From contig CAVUES010000008.1 of NCBI GenBank assembly GCA_963740555.1, positions 192,355-256,354 on the forward strand: a DNA stretch of 64,000 nucleotides, in the 5' to 3' direction. A model generated the notes under the pieces. The model was not told the origin of the DNA. It saw only the letters and a list, made by a program, of their open reading frames with translations, and did no database searches. Both the position numbers and the translations under genes were made by a program. Position 1 is the first letter of the stretch. Every line of letters begins with the position of its first letter. This document shows, one piece after another, positions 42,930-51,405 of this stretch. The DNA is from Mayfieldus sp963740555. Lineage in GTDB: Bacteria > Actinomycetota > Thermoleophilia > Solirubrobacterales > 70-9.

Positions 42930-44236
42930 CTAGGCGGGGACTCGCTCCACGGAGACCCGCTCGATATGGGCGCCCAGCCCGCGCTAAGCCGCTCGTCGAT
43001 CCGCTCGTAGCCGCGGTCGATCTGCCGCACGTTGCCGATCTCCGACACTCCGTCGGCGGCCAGCGCCGCGATGAGCATCGCCATCCCGGCGCGGATGTCC
43101 GGGCTCTCCAGCCGCTCGCCGTGAAGACGGCTCGGACCGTTCACGATCGCCCTGTGGGGATCGCAAAGCGTTATCCGAGCGCCCATCGCGACCAGCTTGT
43201 CGACGAAGAAGAGCCGGTTCTCGAACATCTTCTCGAAGATCAGGACCGTCCCCTCGGCCTGTGTGGCGAGCGCCAGCGCGATCGAGGTGAGGTCGGCCGG
43301 GAAAGCGGGCCAGGGGCCGTCCTCGATCTTGGGGATCGCGTCGCCGATGTCGTCCTGGACGCGCAGGTTCTGCTCCGGCGGGACGAGGACGTTGTCGGGT
43401 TCCTCGACCATCGACTGCAGGCCGAGTCGGCGGAACTGCCGGCGCACCGTGATCAGGTCCTCCGGGATCGCCCCGCGGATGCGCAGCTCGCCGCCGGTCG
43501 CCGCGGCGAGGCCCATGAAGCTCGCGACCTCGATGTGGTCGGGCGAGACCGAGTGCTTGGCACCGCCAAGGGTCTCCTGCCCGTGCACGGTCATCATGTT
43601 GGAGCCGATCCCCTCCACCGTGGCGCCCATCTTGCTCAGCAGTCGCGCCAGGTCCTGCACGTGGGGCTCGGAAGCCGCGTTCTTGATCGTCGTCGGGCCG
43701 GGCGTCAGCGCGGCCGCCATCAGCGCGTTCTCGGTGCCCATCACCGACGGCTCGTCCATGAAGATGCCGCACGCCCTCAGTCCGCCGGGCGGAGCGCTTA
43801 GCTCGATCCAGCGACCGCCGCCGACGCTCGCACCCAGCTCCCGGAAGGCGTCGAGGTGCGCGTCGAGCCGGCGCCGGCCGATCACGTCGCCACCGGGCGG
43901 CGGCATGCGGGCCTCGCCGAATCGGGCCAGCAACGGACCGGCGAGCAGGAACGAGGCGCGGATCCTGCTCGCGAGCTCCTCGTCGACCGAAGCTTCGGAG
44001 ACCGAGGCGGCGCAGAGCCGCAGGCTGTTGTCGGCGACCCATCCGACCTCGACCCCGAGTCCCTCGAGCAGCGCCAGCTGCGCCTCGGTGTCGCGGATCC
44101 GCGGCACGTTGTCGAGCAGCAGCTCCTCCTCGGTGAGCAGGCAGGCGGCGATGATCGGCAGCGCGGCGTTCTTGTTGCCCGCCGCGACGATCTCTCCCGA
44201 GAGCGGGACGCCGCCTTGTATTACGAATTTCTCCAT
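42930..44236 (-). CDS. murA: UDP-N-acetylglucosamine 1-carboxyvinyltransferase, frameshift near the C-terminus
   Basis: First committed step of peptidoglycan synthesis, adding enolpyruvate to UDP-GlcNAc. The start MEKFVIQGGVPLSGEIVAAG at 44236 and ALMAAALTPG, GLAAATGGELRIRGA, PWPAFPADLTSIALALATQ and the C-terminal VRQIDRGYERIDERL are typical. The usual catalytic Cys loop appears as SAPPGGLRACGIFMD. At about 42978 one G is missing from a G-run; restoring it gives GLGAHIERVSVERVPA and a stop at 42930, the normal ending, about 435 residues. As given, the frame continues into hisZ. Confidence 0.92.
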
Positions 44237-44333
44237 GGGAAGGTGCGAAATACCCGCAAATAACCGTTTTGGAGGACCTCGACGGCCCTGCGCCCGTCGC
44301 CGGCCCCGGGCGCGACTAGGGTAACACCGGCTT

Positions 44334-44927
44334 ATGGATGCAATTTCGCGCGACGCCGCCTGGGACCTCTTCTGCGAATGGACCGAGTCCGACTCGTTGC
44401 GCAAGCACGCGCTCGCGGTCGAGGCCGCGATGCGCGCCTACGCCCGCCGCTACGGGGAAGACGAGGAGCTGTGGGCGGTAACCGCGCTGGTCCACGACCT
44501 CGACTACGAGCGCTACCCGGACCTCGAGACCGGACATCCGCGCCACGCGTTGACCGAGCTCGAACGGCTCGGATATCCGCAGGAGGTGATCGACGCGGTC
44601 GCCGGCCACGCCGACTTCCTCGAGGTGCCGCGCGAGACCCGGATGGCGAAGGCGCTCTACGCGGTCGACGAGATGTCGGGCTTCGTGACCGCCTGCGCGC
44701 TGGTGCGCCCCACCGGCATCGAGGGGATGAAGCCGAAGTCGGTGCGCAAGAAGATGAAGCAGCCCTCCTTCGCCGCGTCGGTCCCGCGCGAGCAGCTCGA
44801 GCGCGGCGCCGAGGAGCTGGGAGTGGAGATCAACGAGCACATCCAGGTCGTGATCGACGCGCTCGCCGAGCATGCCGACGAGCTGGGGCTCGGCCCGCGC
44901 GAGGGGGCCACAGCGGACGCCGAATGA
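44334..44927 (+). CDS. HD-domain protein
   Basis: 197 residues. The HD metal-binding signature is spread over RKHALAVEAAMRAYARR, WAVTALVHDLDYERYPD (HD) and AVAGHADFLE, with the last Asp in KALYAVDEMSGF. This arrangement fits the small HDIG-like phosphohydrolases annotated as hydrolases of nucleotides. The substrate is unknown. It is divergent from murA and coupled to the following alpha/beta hydrolase by ATGA. Confidence 0.88.
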   Translation: MDAISRDAAWDLFCEWTESDSLRKHALAVEAAMRAYARRYGEDEELWAVTALVHDLDYERYPDLETGHPRHALTELERLGYPQEVIDAVAGHADFLEVPRETRMAKALYAVDEMSGFVTACALVRPTGIEGMKPKSVRKKMKQPSFAASVPREQLERGAEELGVEINEHIQVVIDALAEHADELGLGPREGATADAE

Positions 44928-46033
44928 GGCGCTGGCTGAAGATCCTGCTCGCGGTCCTGGCGGCGCTGATCGTGCTGCTTATCCTGAACGCGATCGTGAT
45001 CGACCACCAGACCAAGAGCGCCCGGGTCACGGTCGCCGGAGGGAAGATCCTCAGCCTCCCCGGCGGCGATCTTCAGGTGCTGGAACAAGGGCCCGTCGCG
45101 CCCTCCCAGCGAGCATCAGCGAGCGGTGATCCGAGCTCTGCTCGGATTCGTCCGGGCGCGACGGGGTCCGCGAAGGGCTCACCGATCTCGCGAGCAGAGT
45201 CACCGATCGTGCTCCTGCACTGCTACACGTGCTCGATCAACTGGTGGAGCAGGGTGATCCCGCGGTTGCAGGCGGCCGGCCACCGGGTGATCGCGATCGA
45301 CCTTCTCGGGCACGGTGGCTCCGAGATGCCAAGCAACGGCTACTCGATGCAGGACCAGGCGCAGCTGGTGGCGCAGGCACTCGACCGCCTCGGGGTCAAG
45401 GGACCGGTGACGGTGGTCGGCCATTCGCTCGGCGGCGCGGTCGCGGTCGCCCTCGCCGAGCAGTCGCCGAAGCTGGTCGGCCGGCTTGTGATCGTCGACT
45501 CCGAGCCCGACAACAGCTACGGCAGCCTCGACCTGCTTGCCAGGACCGCCTACACGCCGGTCGTCGGCGAGGCGCTGTGGCGGGTGAAGATGGACTGGAC
45601 GATTCGCGATGCCCTCGGCCAGGCTTTCGCCCCCGGCTACGACGTCCCCGACCAGTTCGTCGACGACGTGAAGCGGATGACCTACACCGCCTACCACGAC
45701 TCGCACGATGGCTTCGACTCCTACGTCAGCGAGTCGCCGCTCGACAAGCGGATCTCGGCGCTTGGGATACCGCTGCTGGCGATCTTCGGCGCCAAGGACC
45801 AGATCGTCGACGCACGCAAGGCGCTCAGCGCGTTCGCCGCGGTCCCCGGCGCCCAGACGGCCCTGATCCAGGGCGCGGGACACTCCCCCAACTTCGAGAA
45901 GCCGGTCGAGACCTCCAACCTGATCCTGCGCTTCTCCCGGCCCTTGGCTCAGCCGCCGGCGAAGACGAAGCCGAAACGGCCGCAACGGAACCAGCCGCAG
46001 GCGGGCACATCGGGGAGCCGAAAGTCCAAATAG
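44924..46033 (+). CDS. Membrane-anchored alpha/beta hydrolase with in-frame insertion
   Basis: 369 residues. An N-terminal membrane anchor (ILLAVLAALIVLLILNAIVI) precedes the hydrolase fold. The motifs are the oxyanion HCYTCSINWW, DLLGHGGSEMP, the nucleophile elbow VVGHSLGGAVAVAL, then LAIFGAKDQIVD (acid) and GAGHSPNFEKP (His). Between LQVLEQGP and SPIVLLHC there are about 35 Ser/Arg/Gly/Pro-rich residues that do not fit the fold and are encoded by a nested palindrome at 45092-45165. The basic tail is rich in Lys, Pro and Gln. Probably an esterase-like enzyme at the membrane surface; substrate unknown. Confidence 0.87.
   Translation: MRRWLKILLAVLAALIVLLILNAIVIDHQTKSARVTVAGGKILSLPGGDLQVLEQGPVAPSQRASASGDPSSARIRPGATGSAKGSPISRAESPIVLLHCYTCSINWWSRVIPRLQAAGHRVIAIDLLGHGGSEMPSNGYSMQDQAQLVAQALDRLGVKGPVTVVGHSLGGAVAVALAEQSPKLVGRLVIVDSEPDNSYGSLDLLARTAYTPVVGEALWRVKMDWTIRDALGQAFAPGYDVPDQFVDDVKRMTYTAYHDSHDGFDSYVSESPLDKRISALGIPLLAIFGAKDQIVDARKALSAFAAVPGAQTALIQGAGHSPNFEKPVETSNLILRFSRPLAQPPAKTKPKRPQRNQPQAGTSGSRKSK
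45092..45165. repeat. Palindromic element inserted in frame in a coding gene
   Basis: An outer perfect 12-bp inverted repeat (CCCGTCGCGCCC at 45092-45103 with GGGCGCGACGGG at 45154-45165) contains an inner 8-bp hairpin (ATCCGAGC/GCTCGGAT, 3-nt loop). Just beyond, TCACCGATC occurs twice. The whole extra segment has no stop and preserves the frame of the hydrolase. Confidence 0.75.
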
Positions 46034-46147
46034 GCGGCGATCCGTTCCCAGCCGGGGACTGTTAACTCATATAGTGGCCGTGTCCGGGCGAGTGAGTCCG
46101 CCCGTGACACCAGGGAATCCCGGAGTCCCATAGGAGAGGAGTCAAGG

Positions 46148-47293
46148 GTGCGAGCACGTTTCTCATTCGCAGGCGCGCGGTTGCTTGCCACCTCCGCAAT
46201 CGTCCTGACCGCGCTGGTCCTGGCGCTGGTCCCCGGCATGTCGGGTGCCAAGAGCCATCCGAAGAGCTCGACCGTGACGGTCATGACCCGCAACCTCTAT
46301 TTGGGAGCGGACCTGACCCCCGCGCTTCAGGCCACCAGCGCGGATGCGTTCGCCGACGCCAACGGAGCGATCCTGCGGCAGGTGACGGCGACCAACTTCC
46401 CGGTTCGTGCGAAGGCGCTGGCGAAGGAGATCCTCTCCAACAAGCCCAACCTCGTCGGGCTCCAGGAGGCCGCCCTCTGGCGCACCGGCCCCAAGAGCCT
46501 GATCCCGGTCCAGGGCGGCCCGAAGGGAGCGACCACCGTCCGCTACGACTTCCTGAAGCTTCTGCTCGACCAGCTCAACAAGAAGAAGAACCTCTACCGG
46601 GCAGTGATGGTCGAGCCCGAGTTCGACTTCGAGGCCCCCGCCAACGAAAGCGGGCCTCCCGGCGGCGGCATATCGGGGGCCAACGAGAACGGCCGGCTGA
46701 CGATGCGCGACGTGATCCTCGCCCGCAAGGGGACCAAGACATCAAAGCCGAAGGGCGGCCATTACAGCCACCTGCTGGTCGAGTCGGTGGCGGGCATATC
46801 GATCCCCGTCACCCGCGGCTGGACCGAGGTAAACGCGCAGGTCGGGAAGGGCCCGAAGTTCCATTTCGTCGACACCCACTTCGAGGCCTTCGACAGCTCG
46901 GCTGTGCATCCGAGCGTTCGCGCTCAGCAGGCGAGCGAGCTTGTCGGGCACGGGGGGCCGGCACGAAGCTCACTGCCGGTGATCCTGGTCGGCGATCTGA
47001 ACTCAGACACCAAGACCGAGGTCCAGCCTGGCGACGCCCAGGCCTACCAGGTAGTTCGCAAGGCGGGCTTCGTGGAGCGCAGCACCAGCCATCCGCTGAG
47101 TTGCTGCATAAACGATCCGTTCATCGCCGCGGGGTCGATCGCCGACTTCAACCACAAGGTCGACCACGTCATGACCGACACCCCCAAGAAGGTGAAGCTG
47201 AAGAGCGCCAAGGTGGTCGGGCGCGCGCAGTTCCACGGCCTCTGGCCCAGCGACCACGCGGGGCTCGTCAGCGTGCTGAGCCTCAAGCGCTGA
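46148..47293 (+). CDS. Secreted endonuclease/exonuclease/phosphatase-fold protein
   Basis: 381 residues from a GTG start with GGAGAGGAG upstream. The signal peptide has a core LLATSAIVLTALVLALVPG and cleavage near SGA-KSH. The domain shows VTVMTRNLYLGADL, PNLVGLQEAALWR with the catalytic Glu, FVDTHFEAFD, VILVGDLNSDTK and a final LWPSDHAGLVSVLSL with the SDHxG motif. It could be a secreted DNase, a phosphodiesterase or a sphingomyelinase-like enzyme; the sequence does not decide. Preceded by a 114-bp gap with a possible TATAGT -10 but no clear -35. Confidence 0.9.
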   Translation: MRARFSFAGARLLATSAIVLTALVLALVPGMSGAKSHPKSSTVTVMTRNLYLGADLTPALQATSADAFADANGAILRQVTATNFPVRAKALAKEILSNKPNLVGLQEAALWRTGPKSLIPVQGGPKGATTVRYDFLKLLLDQLNKKKNLYRAVMVEPEFDFEAPANESGPPGGGISGANENGRLTMRDVILARKGTKTSKPKGGHYSHLLVESVAGISIPVTRGWTEVNAQVGKGPKFHFVDTHFEAFDSSAVHPSVRAQQASELVGHGGPARSSLPVILVGDLNSDTKTEVQPGDAQAYQVVRKAGFVERSTSHPLSCCINDPFIAAGSIADFNHKVDHVMTDTPKKVKLKSAKVVGRAQFHGLWPSDHAGLVSVLSLKR

Positions 47294-47298
47294 ATGGG

Positions 47299-48438
47299 CT
47301 AGCGAACCCGGACCGTCATATCGGCGGAGCCGAGCAGGTCGCCGGCGGCGAAGTTCGTGCTCGCTCCGCCCGAGGGATGCGGAAGCAAGGCGTTCATCAT
47401 CGTTGCCGACGGCTGATCGAGCCCGAGGTCCGCCCCGCTCGCGGTCAGGATGTGGGTGCTCGGGTCGGCGAGCATCGTCGCGTCCGCGGTGTTCCCTTGC
47501 AGCTCGATCTGGACCGACGTGTCGCCGAACGGTGAGTAGGGGCCGCTGACACTGAGATCGGTGAGCACCGACTGGTGCGCGATGTCGACGGCGAAGTTGG
47601 CGAAGTGGATCGTGGCGACCGCGGAGGTAGGGCAGCCGGCGGGGAGACCCGGACCTCCGACGGCGACGTCGAGGCCGCCCCCGAGATCGACCTTGCCGGC
47701 GGTCCAGCCATCTGGGCTGATCGTCCCGCCCGCGACGGGGATCAGGAAGCTGCCGGCGGCGGGCTCTGTGGCCGCGCCGGAGGGCGACACGCCGCCGTCG
47801 GGATCGATGCAGTGGGCGCGAAGCTTGTCGGCGATGCTGCCCGGTGAGAGGTCCTGAGTCACGGTGGCCATGCCGCCAACCACCGCCACTGTCTCAGGTT
47901 GGGTGTCCACGACCAGCGAGCCGGCGCTGCCGGCCGGCAGGTGAACGCCGAGCCTGCGGCCGAGTCTCCCGGCTCCACTTGGGGCCAATGTTGCCCGCAC
48001 GCCGCTGACCTTCGCCCCAAAGCCCTCCCGGGCGACGCTCCCCCCGCTCAGCTGGAACAGGGTCATCGCGCGCTTCCTGGACCCGTGACGGTTCAGCGCG
48101 CTTCCTTCGAGCGTCCCAGCGGGGCCGAGGGTCGCGCTGAGATTCGCGAAGACGGCCCTCTTGTGTCGATGCTGGAAGATCAGGCGCCCGCTCAGCTTCA
48201 GCGAGGCGGCGCCCGTCACGGGATCGACTGAGCCCGCCTCGATCGACACTCCTCGGACCTTGACCCAGGTCCGCTTCGACTTCAGCTTCTTCTTGAAGGC
48301 CGGCGAGAGTGCCAAGTCGAAATGGCCGCTTGCGACGGGGTCGCCGCCCGCGTTCGCCGCCGGCGCAAGCGCCAAGGCGGCGATTGCCGTTGCAGCGAGG
48401 AGGGCTGCCATCGAGCGGAGGTTGCTGGGGCGCGACAC
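47299..48438 (-). CDS. Secreted beta-rich paralog 1 (HtaA-like appearance)
   Basis: About 379 residues from a GTG at 48438; the frame is open to 48504 and an internal ATG lies at 48411. The signal peptide is LLAATAIAALALAPAANAGG. The mature protein starts DPVASGHFDLALSPAFKKKL, then comes a Lys-rich segment, IADKLRAHCIDP with a single Cys, GGTISPDGWTAGKVDLGGGL, a second Cys in LPAGCPTS, and a C-terminal LLGSADMTVRVR. This is the most divergent of five relatives here (48991, 50134, 51406, 54003). The G-T-x5-G-x-V-x-GG pattern recalls HtaA-type heme-binding domains, but this is a weak resemblance and function is unknown. Confidence 0.75.
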   Translation of the reverse strand: MSRPSNLRSMAALLAATAIAALALAPAANAGGDPVASGHFDLALSPAFKKKLKSKRTWVKVRGVSIEAGSVDPVTGAASLKLSGRLIFQHRHKRAVFANLSATLGPAGTLEGSALNRHGSRKRAMTLFQLSGGSVAREGFGAKVSGVRATLAPSGAGRLGRRLGVHLPAGSAGSLVVDTQPETVAVVGGMATVTQDLSPGSIADKLRAHCIDPDGGVSPSGAATEPAAGSFLIPVAGGTISPDGWTAGKVDLGGGLDVAVGGPGLPAGCPTSAVATIHFANFAVDIAHQSVLTDLSVSGPYSPFGDTSVQIELQGNTADATMLADPSTHILTASGADLGLDQPSATMMNALLPHPSGGASTNFAAGDLLGSADMTVRVR

Positions 48439-48572
48439 TCTGGCCGCATCGGCGACGGCCGGTAGGGCTTGAGGCGCGCCTATGGATCTGGTCCGTTGGT
48501 CCACCTGCGCTGGTCAAAATCAAGTATGCGCCCCGAGGAACCACTCCCCGCGCCCCGCCGACGGCGGATCGC

Positions 48573-48914
48573 CTACTGCCAGCGTCCCCCGGACTTTGCC
48601 CACTCGGCCAGGTGCTCGCTGGAGCAGAATCCGTCGCCAACCCGGTGCTCGCCACGGTGGCGGACCAACAGCACGTGGACCTCGCCGAGCTCGGTGCCGC
48701 AATGCGAGCAGGTCCGCTGCGCCTCGTCGATAGCAGCCGGTTCGGTGAGCGGACCGGCTTCCCAATGGGGCCCCTGCATCTCCCAGGGGACGACGTGCTC
48801 GAGGCGGCAGAAGACCGCGCGGCGCTCACCCGCGGGCTCGTAGGCCCGAAGGCCGTCGGATTCGTCCACCGCGGCGCCGCACCAGGAGCAGGTTTCGCCG
48901 CTCGCCCGCGCCAT
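48573..48914 (-). CDS. Two-module zinc-binding protein
   Basis: 113 residues with two copies of the same metal-binding pattern: CSWCGAAVDE followed by FCRLEHVVPWE, and CSHCGTELGEVHV followed by FCSSEHLAEWA. Each gives C-x2-C ... C-x3-H, in the style of treble-clef or TRASH-like fingers. No signal peptide, so it should be cytosolic. It sits between paralog 2 and paralog 1 in the same orientation. The role is unknown; metal sensing or protein binding are options. Confidence 0.8.
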   Translation of the reverse strand: MARASGETCSWCGAAVDESDGLRAYEPAGERRAVFCRLEHVVPWEMQGPHWEAGPLTEPAAIDEAQRTCSHCGTELGEVHVLLVRHRGEHRVGDGFCSSEHLAEWAKSGGRWQ

Positions 48915-48990
48915 CACGAATTGAGCTCGCGCTCGGCCCCAGACCAGGCTCCCTTGGTGAGCGCGCTCACCGGCCGAGCATAGCCGTCGC

Positions 48991-50124
48991 CTAGCGCGTC
49001 GTGACGGTCAGATCGACGGTGCCGAAGAGGTCGCCGGAGACGAAGTCCATGCTGGCGTCGTACGAGCTCAACGGTTGCGGGAACGTCTGGTTGAGAAACA
49101 GCGCGCTGGCGCCGTTGAACCTGATCACGGTCCCAGCCACGGTGACGGTGTGTTTGTCAGGGTCGGCGCTCACGCTCGCGTTGCTGGCGTCGAGGTTCGA
49201 CCCGACCCCGACTCCCCACTCGCCGGCCGTCGGAACCGATCCGGTGATCACGAGATTGGCGGAGATGACCTTGTTGAGCAGATCGTTTGCGAAGTTGGTC
49301 TGCTGCAGAGTCGCCAGCGTCGCCGGCACCGGCGAGTTGCAGCTCGACGGCACGCCGCCGGTGCGGGCATTCACGAGTTGTATGCCGCCGGACTGATCGA
49401 CCACCCCGTCCGTTCCCTGCGGGCTGATCGTTCCGCCCGTGACCGGAAAGTCGAACGATGGTGTAAGGGCGGGCGGGTTCTTGATTGCGGGCCCGATCGG
49501 TGTGACGCCGGTGAGGCCCTGGATGCAGTGAGCGCCCAGCTTCGAGGTGACGGTTCCCGAGCCCCCGGTGACAGTCGGGTCCGGAACGACGTGGACGTTG
49601 CCGCCGGTGACCTCGACCGTCTTCGGTTGCTCTGCGACCGAGAGCTTGCCGGCGCTGGCTCGATGCAATGAATGAAGCCCGAGTTTGCGGTTGATCTTCC
49701 TGGCCGCGCCCTTGAGGAAGCTCGCCTTGATGCCGCTGACGACGGCGCCGAACCCGTTGCGGTTCACCGAGCCGCCCCTGAGCTTGAACAGCTTCACGCC
49801 GTCCCCCTTCAGGAATCCATTCGAACCGAGCCTCACGGTCAGCTTCTTGTAGACGACCTTCTTGTGGCCGTGCTTGACACGCAGCTTGCCCTTCAGTGTC
49901 AGCGTGCCGGTCCCCGCGATCGGGTTGATCGACCCGTCGCTGGCGGAGAATGTCCTCGGCTTGATCGCAACGTGGTTGTGACGCAGCTGCTTCTTGAACG
50001 AGCGCGACAGGGTCAGCTTGAAGGACCCGCTGGCGACCGGATCTCCGGCGCCGAACGCTGGCGGCGCAAGCGCAAGCGCAGCGGCCAGCAACGGAAGGGC
50101 GGCGACTGGCCCACGTGTCCTCAT
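48991..50124 (-). CDS. Secreted beta-rich paralog 2
   Basis: 377 residues. The signal peptide is VAALPLLAAALALAPPAFG-AGD. Domain order is the same as in its relatives: GDPVASGSFKLTLSRSFKKQ, then LTLKGKLRVKHGHKKVVYKK, LFKLRGGSVNRNGFGAVVSG, AEQPKTVEVTGG, LGAHCIQG, a central FDFPVTGGTISPQGTDGVVD with QSGGIQLVN, and the end GDLFGTVDLTVTTR. It starts 9 bases after paralog 3, so both are in one operon. Highly basic and Ser/Thr/Gly rich; probably a wall-associated or exported binding protein. Confidence 0.8.
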   Translation of the reverse strand: MRTRGPVAALPLLAAALALAPPAFGAGDPVASGSFKLTLSRSFKKQLRHNHVAIKPRTFSASDGSINPIAGTGTLTLKGKLRVKHGHKKVVYKKLTVRLGSNGFLKGDGVKLFKLRGGSVNRNGFGAVVSGIKASFLKGAARKINRKLGLHSLHRASAGKLSVAEQPKTVEVTGGNVHVVPDPTVTGGSGTVTSKLGAHCIQGLTGVTPIGPAIKNPPALTPSFDFPVTGGTISPQGTDGVVDQSGGIQLVNARTGGVPSSCNSPVPATLATLQQTNFANDLLNKVISANLVITGSVPTAGEWGVGVGSNLDASNASVSADPDKHTVTVAGTVIRFNGASALFLNQTFPQPLSSYDASMDFVSGDLFGTVDLTVTTR

Positions 50125-50133
50125 CGTGCCTTT

Positions 50134-51297
50134 CTAGCGGACCTGAACCGAGAGGCCCGCGGTTCCGAACAGGTCGCCGTCGGCGAACTGCATGCTCGGA
50201 TCGCCCGGCGAGGGCTGCGGAAGCAGCTGGTTTAGGAAGTAGGCGGCCGTTGAGTTGAGCTTGATCACGGTTCCGTTCGTCGCCACAGCCAAGTTCTGCG
50301 GGTCGGGATTGACCCATGCGTCGCTGACGTCGATCGGGAAGGTGACCTCCGCGTCGATGTTGCCGATCGGCGAGCCGGAGCCGCTCACTGCCACATGGGC
50401 GGTGACGTTGCGGTTCAGGAGATCGACGCTGAGATCGCTCAAGCGCATGCTGAAATCGCTCGATGCGGGACAACCCGCCGGGAGCCCGGGACCGCCATTG
50501 GCCAGCTGAACGCCGCCGGACTGCTGGATCACGCCGTCCAAGCCGGCTGGGCTGATGGTCCCGAAGTTGATCGGAAAGAACATCGTCGTGCCGGGGCCCC
50601 CAGGCTGCGTCCCCGGCGCGATCACCGAGACGCCTGTATTCGGGTCGACACAGTGCGCGGCTAGCTTCGAGCTGATGCTCCCGGGACCGAGCGCTGGCGC
50701 GACCGATGCGGTGCCCGAGAGCACCTCGACCGTCTGCGGCTGCTCGGAGACCGAGAGCGAGCCGGCGCGGCCCGAAGGCAGGGAGTGCAGATCGAACGCC
50801 TTCTTCACCTTCTTCGCCGCCCTCCTCGGGAAGCGCAAATCGACTCCGCTGACCTCGGTTCCGAAACCGTTCCGGGCAACCGTGCCGCCGCTGAGGGCGA
50901 AGAGCTTGGTCTTGCCGCTGCGCAGCGCACCGCCGGGCCCAAGGGTCGCCTTCAGGTGCTTGTAGGACACCCTTTCGTGGCCGTGCTTGAACCGAAGCGT
51001 GCCCCGCAGGCTCAGCGTGCCGCTCCCGTTGGTCGGGTCGATCGCGCCGCTTCTGATCGCGAACGATCGCGGGGACACCGCAACCCCGTGGCGGCTCAGC
51101 TGATGCTTGAAGGCGGCGGAGAGCTGGAGCTGGAAGCTTCCGGTCCTCACCGGGTCGCCGGCAGCGAGGGCGGACGGCGCAAGGATCAGCGCTGCGACTA
51201 GCGAAAGCGCAGCAGTGGCGACGACCTGCCTCACCCGCAGGCGGGAGCCTGGCAGGCGTTGGAGTCGTGCGTGATCGGTGTCCGTGCTGGCCAGCAT
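50134..51297 (-). CDS. Secreted beta-rich paralog 3
   Basis: 387 residues with an ATG at 51297 behind GGGGGAAGG. About 24 residues precede a signal-type segment VVATAALSLVAALILAPSALA. Shared features are AGDPVRTGSFQLQLSAAFKH, FALSGGTVARNGFGTEVSG, SVSEQPQTVEVLSG, LAAHCVDP, FGTISPAGLDGVIQQSGGVQ, LPAGCPASSD and the end GDLFGTAGLSVQVR. It is first in a two-gene operon with paralog 2. Two conserved Cys in the central part could form a disulfide. Confidence 0.8.
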   Translation of the reverse strand: MLASTDTDHARLQRLPGSRLRVRQVVATAALSLVAALILAPSALAAGDPVRTGSFQLQLSAAFKHQLSRHGVAVSPRSFAIRSGAIDPTNGSGTLSLRGTLRFKHGHERVSYKHLKATLGPGGALRSGKTKLFALSGGTVARNGFGTEVSGVDLRFPRRAAKKVKKAFDLHSLPSGRAGSLSVSEQPQTVEVLSGTASVAPALGPGSISSKLAAHCVDPNTGVSVIAPGTQPGGPGTTMFFPINFGTISPAGLDGVIQQSGGVQLANGGPGLPAGCPASSDFSMRLSDLSVDLLNRNVTAHVAVSGSGSPIGNIDAEVTFPIDVSDAWVNPDPQNLAVATNGTVIKLNSTAAYFLNQLLPQPSPGDPSMQFADGDLFGTAGLSVQVR

Positions 51298-51354
51298 GAC
51301 CTTCCCCCACTATCGGCACCGGCTACAGCGAGCCTGAACCGTCCTTCCCGCAAA

Positions 51355-51388
51355 CGACGACGGGGCGGCCGCAGCCGCCCCGTCGTCG
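51355..51388 (-). terminator. Perfect terminator hairpin after paralog 4
   Basis: A 15-bp perfect stem (CGACGACGGGGCGGC with its complement) and a CGCA loop, 18 bases beyond the paralog 4 stop. A similar but shorter hairpin follows paralog 5 at 53953-53980, suggesting the terminator was copied together with the gene. Confidence 0.75.
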
Positions 51389-51405
51389 AGTCGAATTCCC
51401 TTTCC

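Noticed and set aside
41786..44404. A natural MurA-HisZ fusion protein
   Set aside because: Restoring one base gives the expected MurA end and stop, so a frame error is more likely. Kept only as a finding.
46034..46147. tRNA or small RNA in the gap before the secreted phosphatase-fold gene
   Set aside because: No cloverleaf arms or T-loop consensus; only a weak TATAGT and a ribosome site are visible.
49157..51319. A 720-codon minus-strand frame across paralogs 2 and 3
   Set aside because: It is an out-of-frame shadow of two clear genes with signal peptides and shared motifs.
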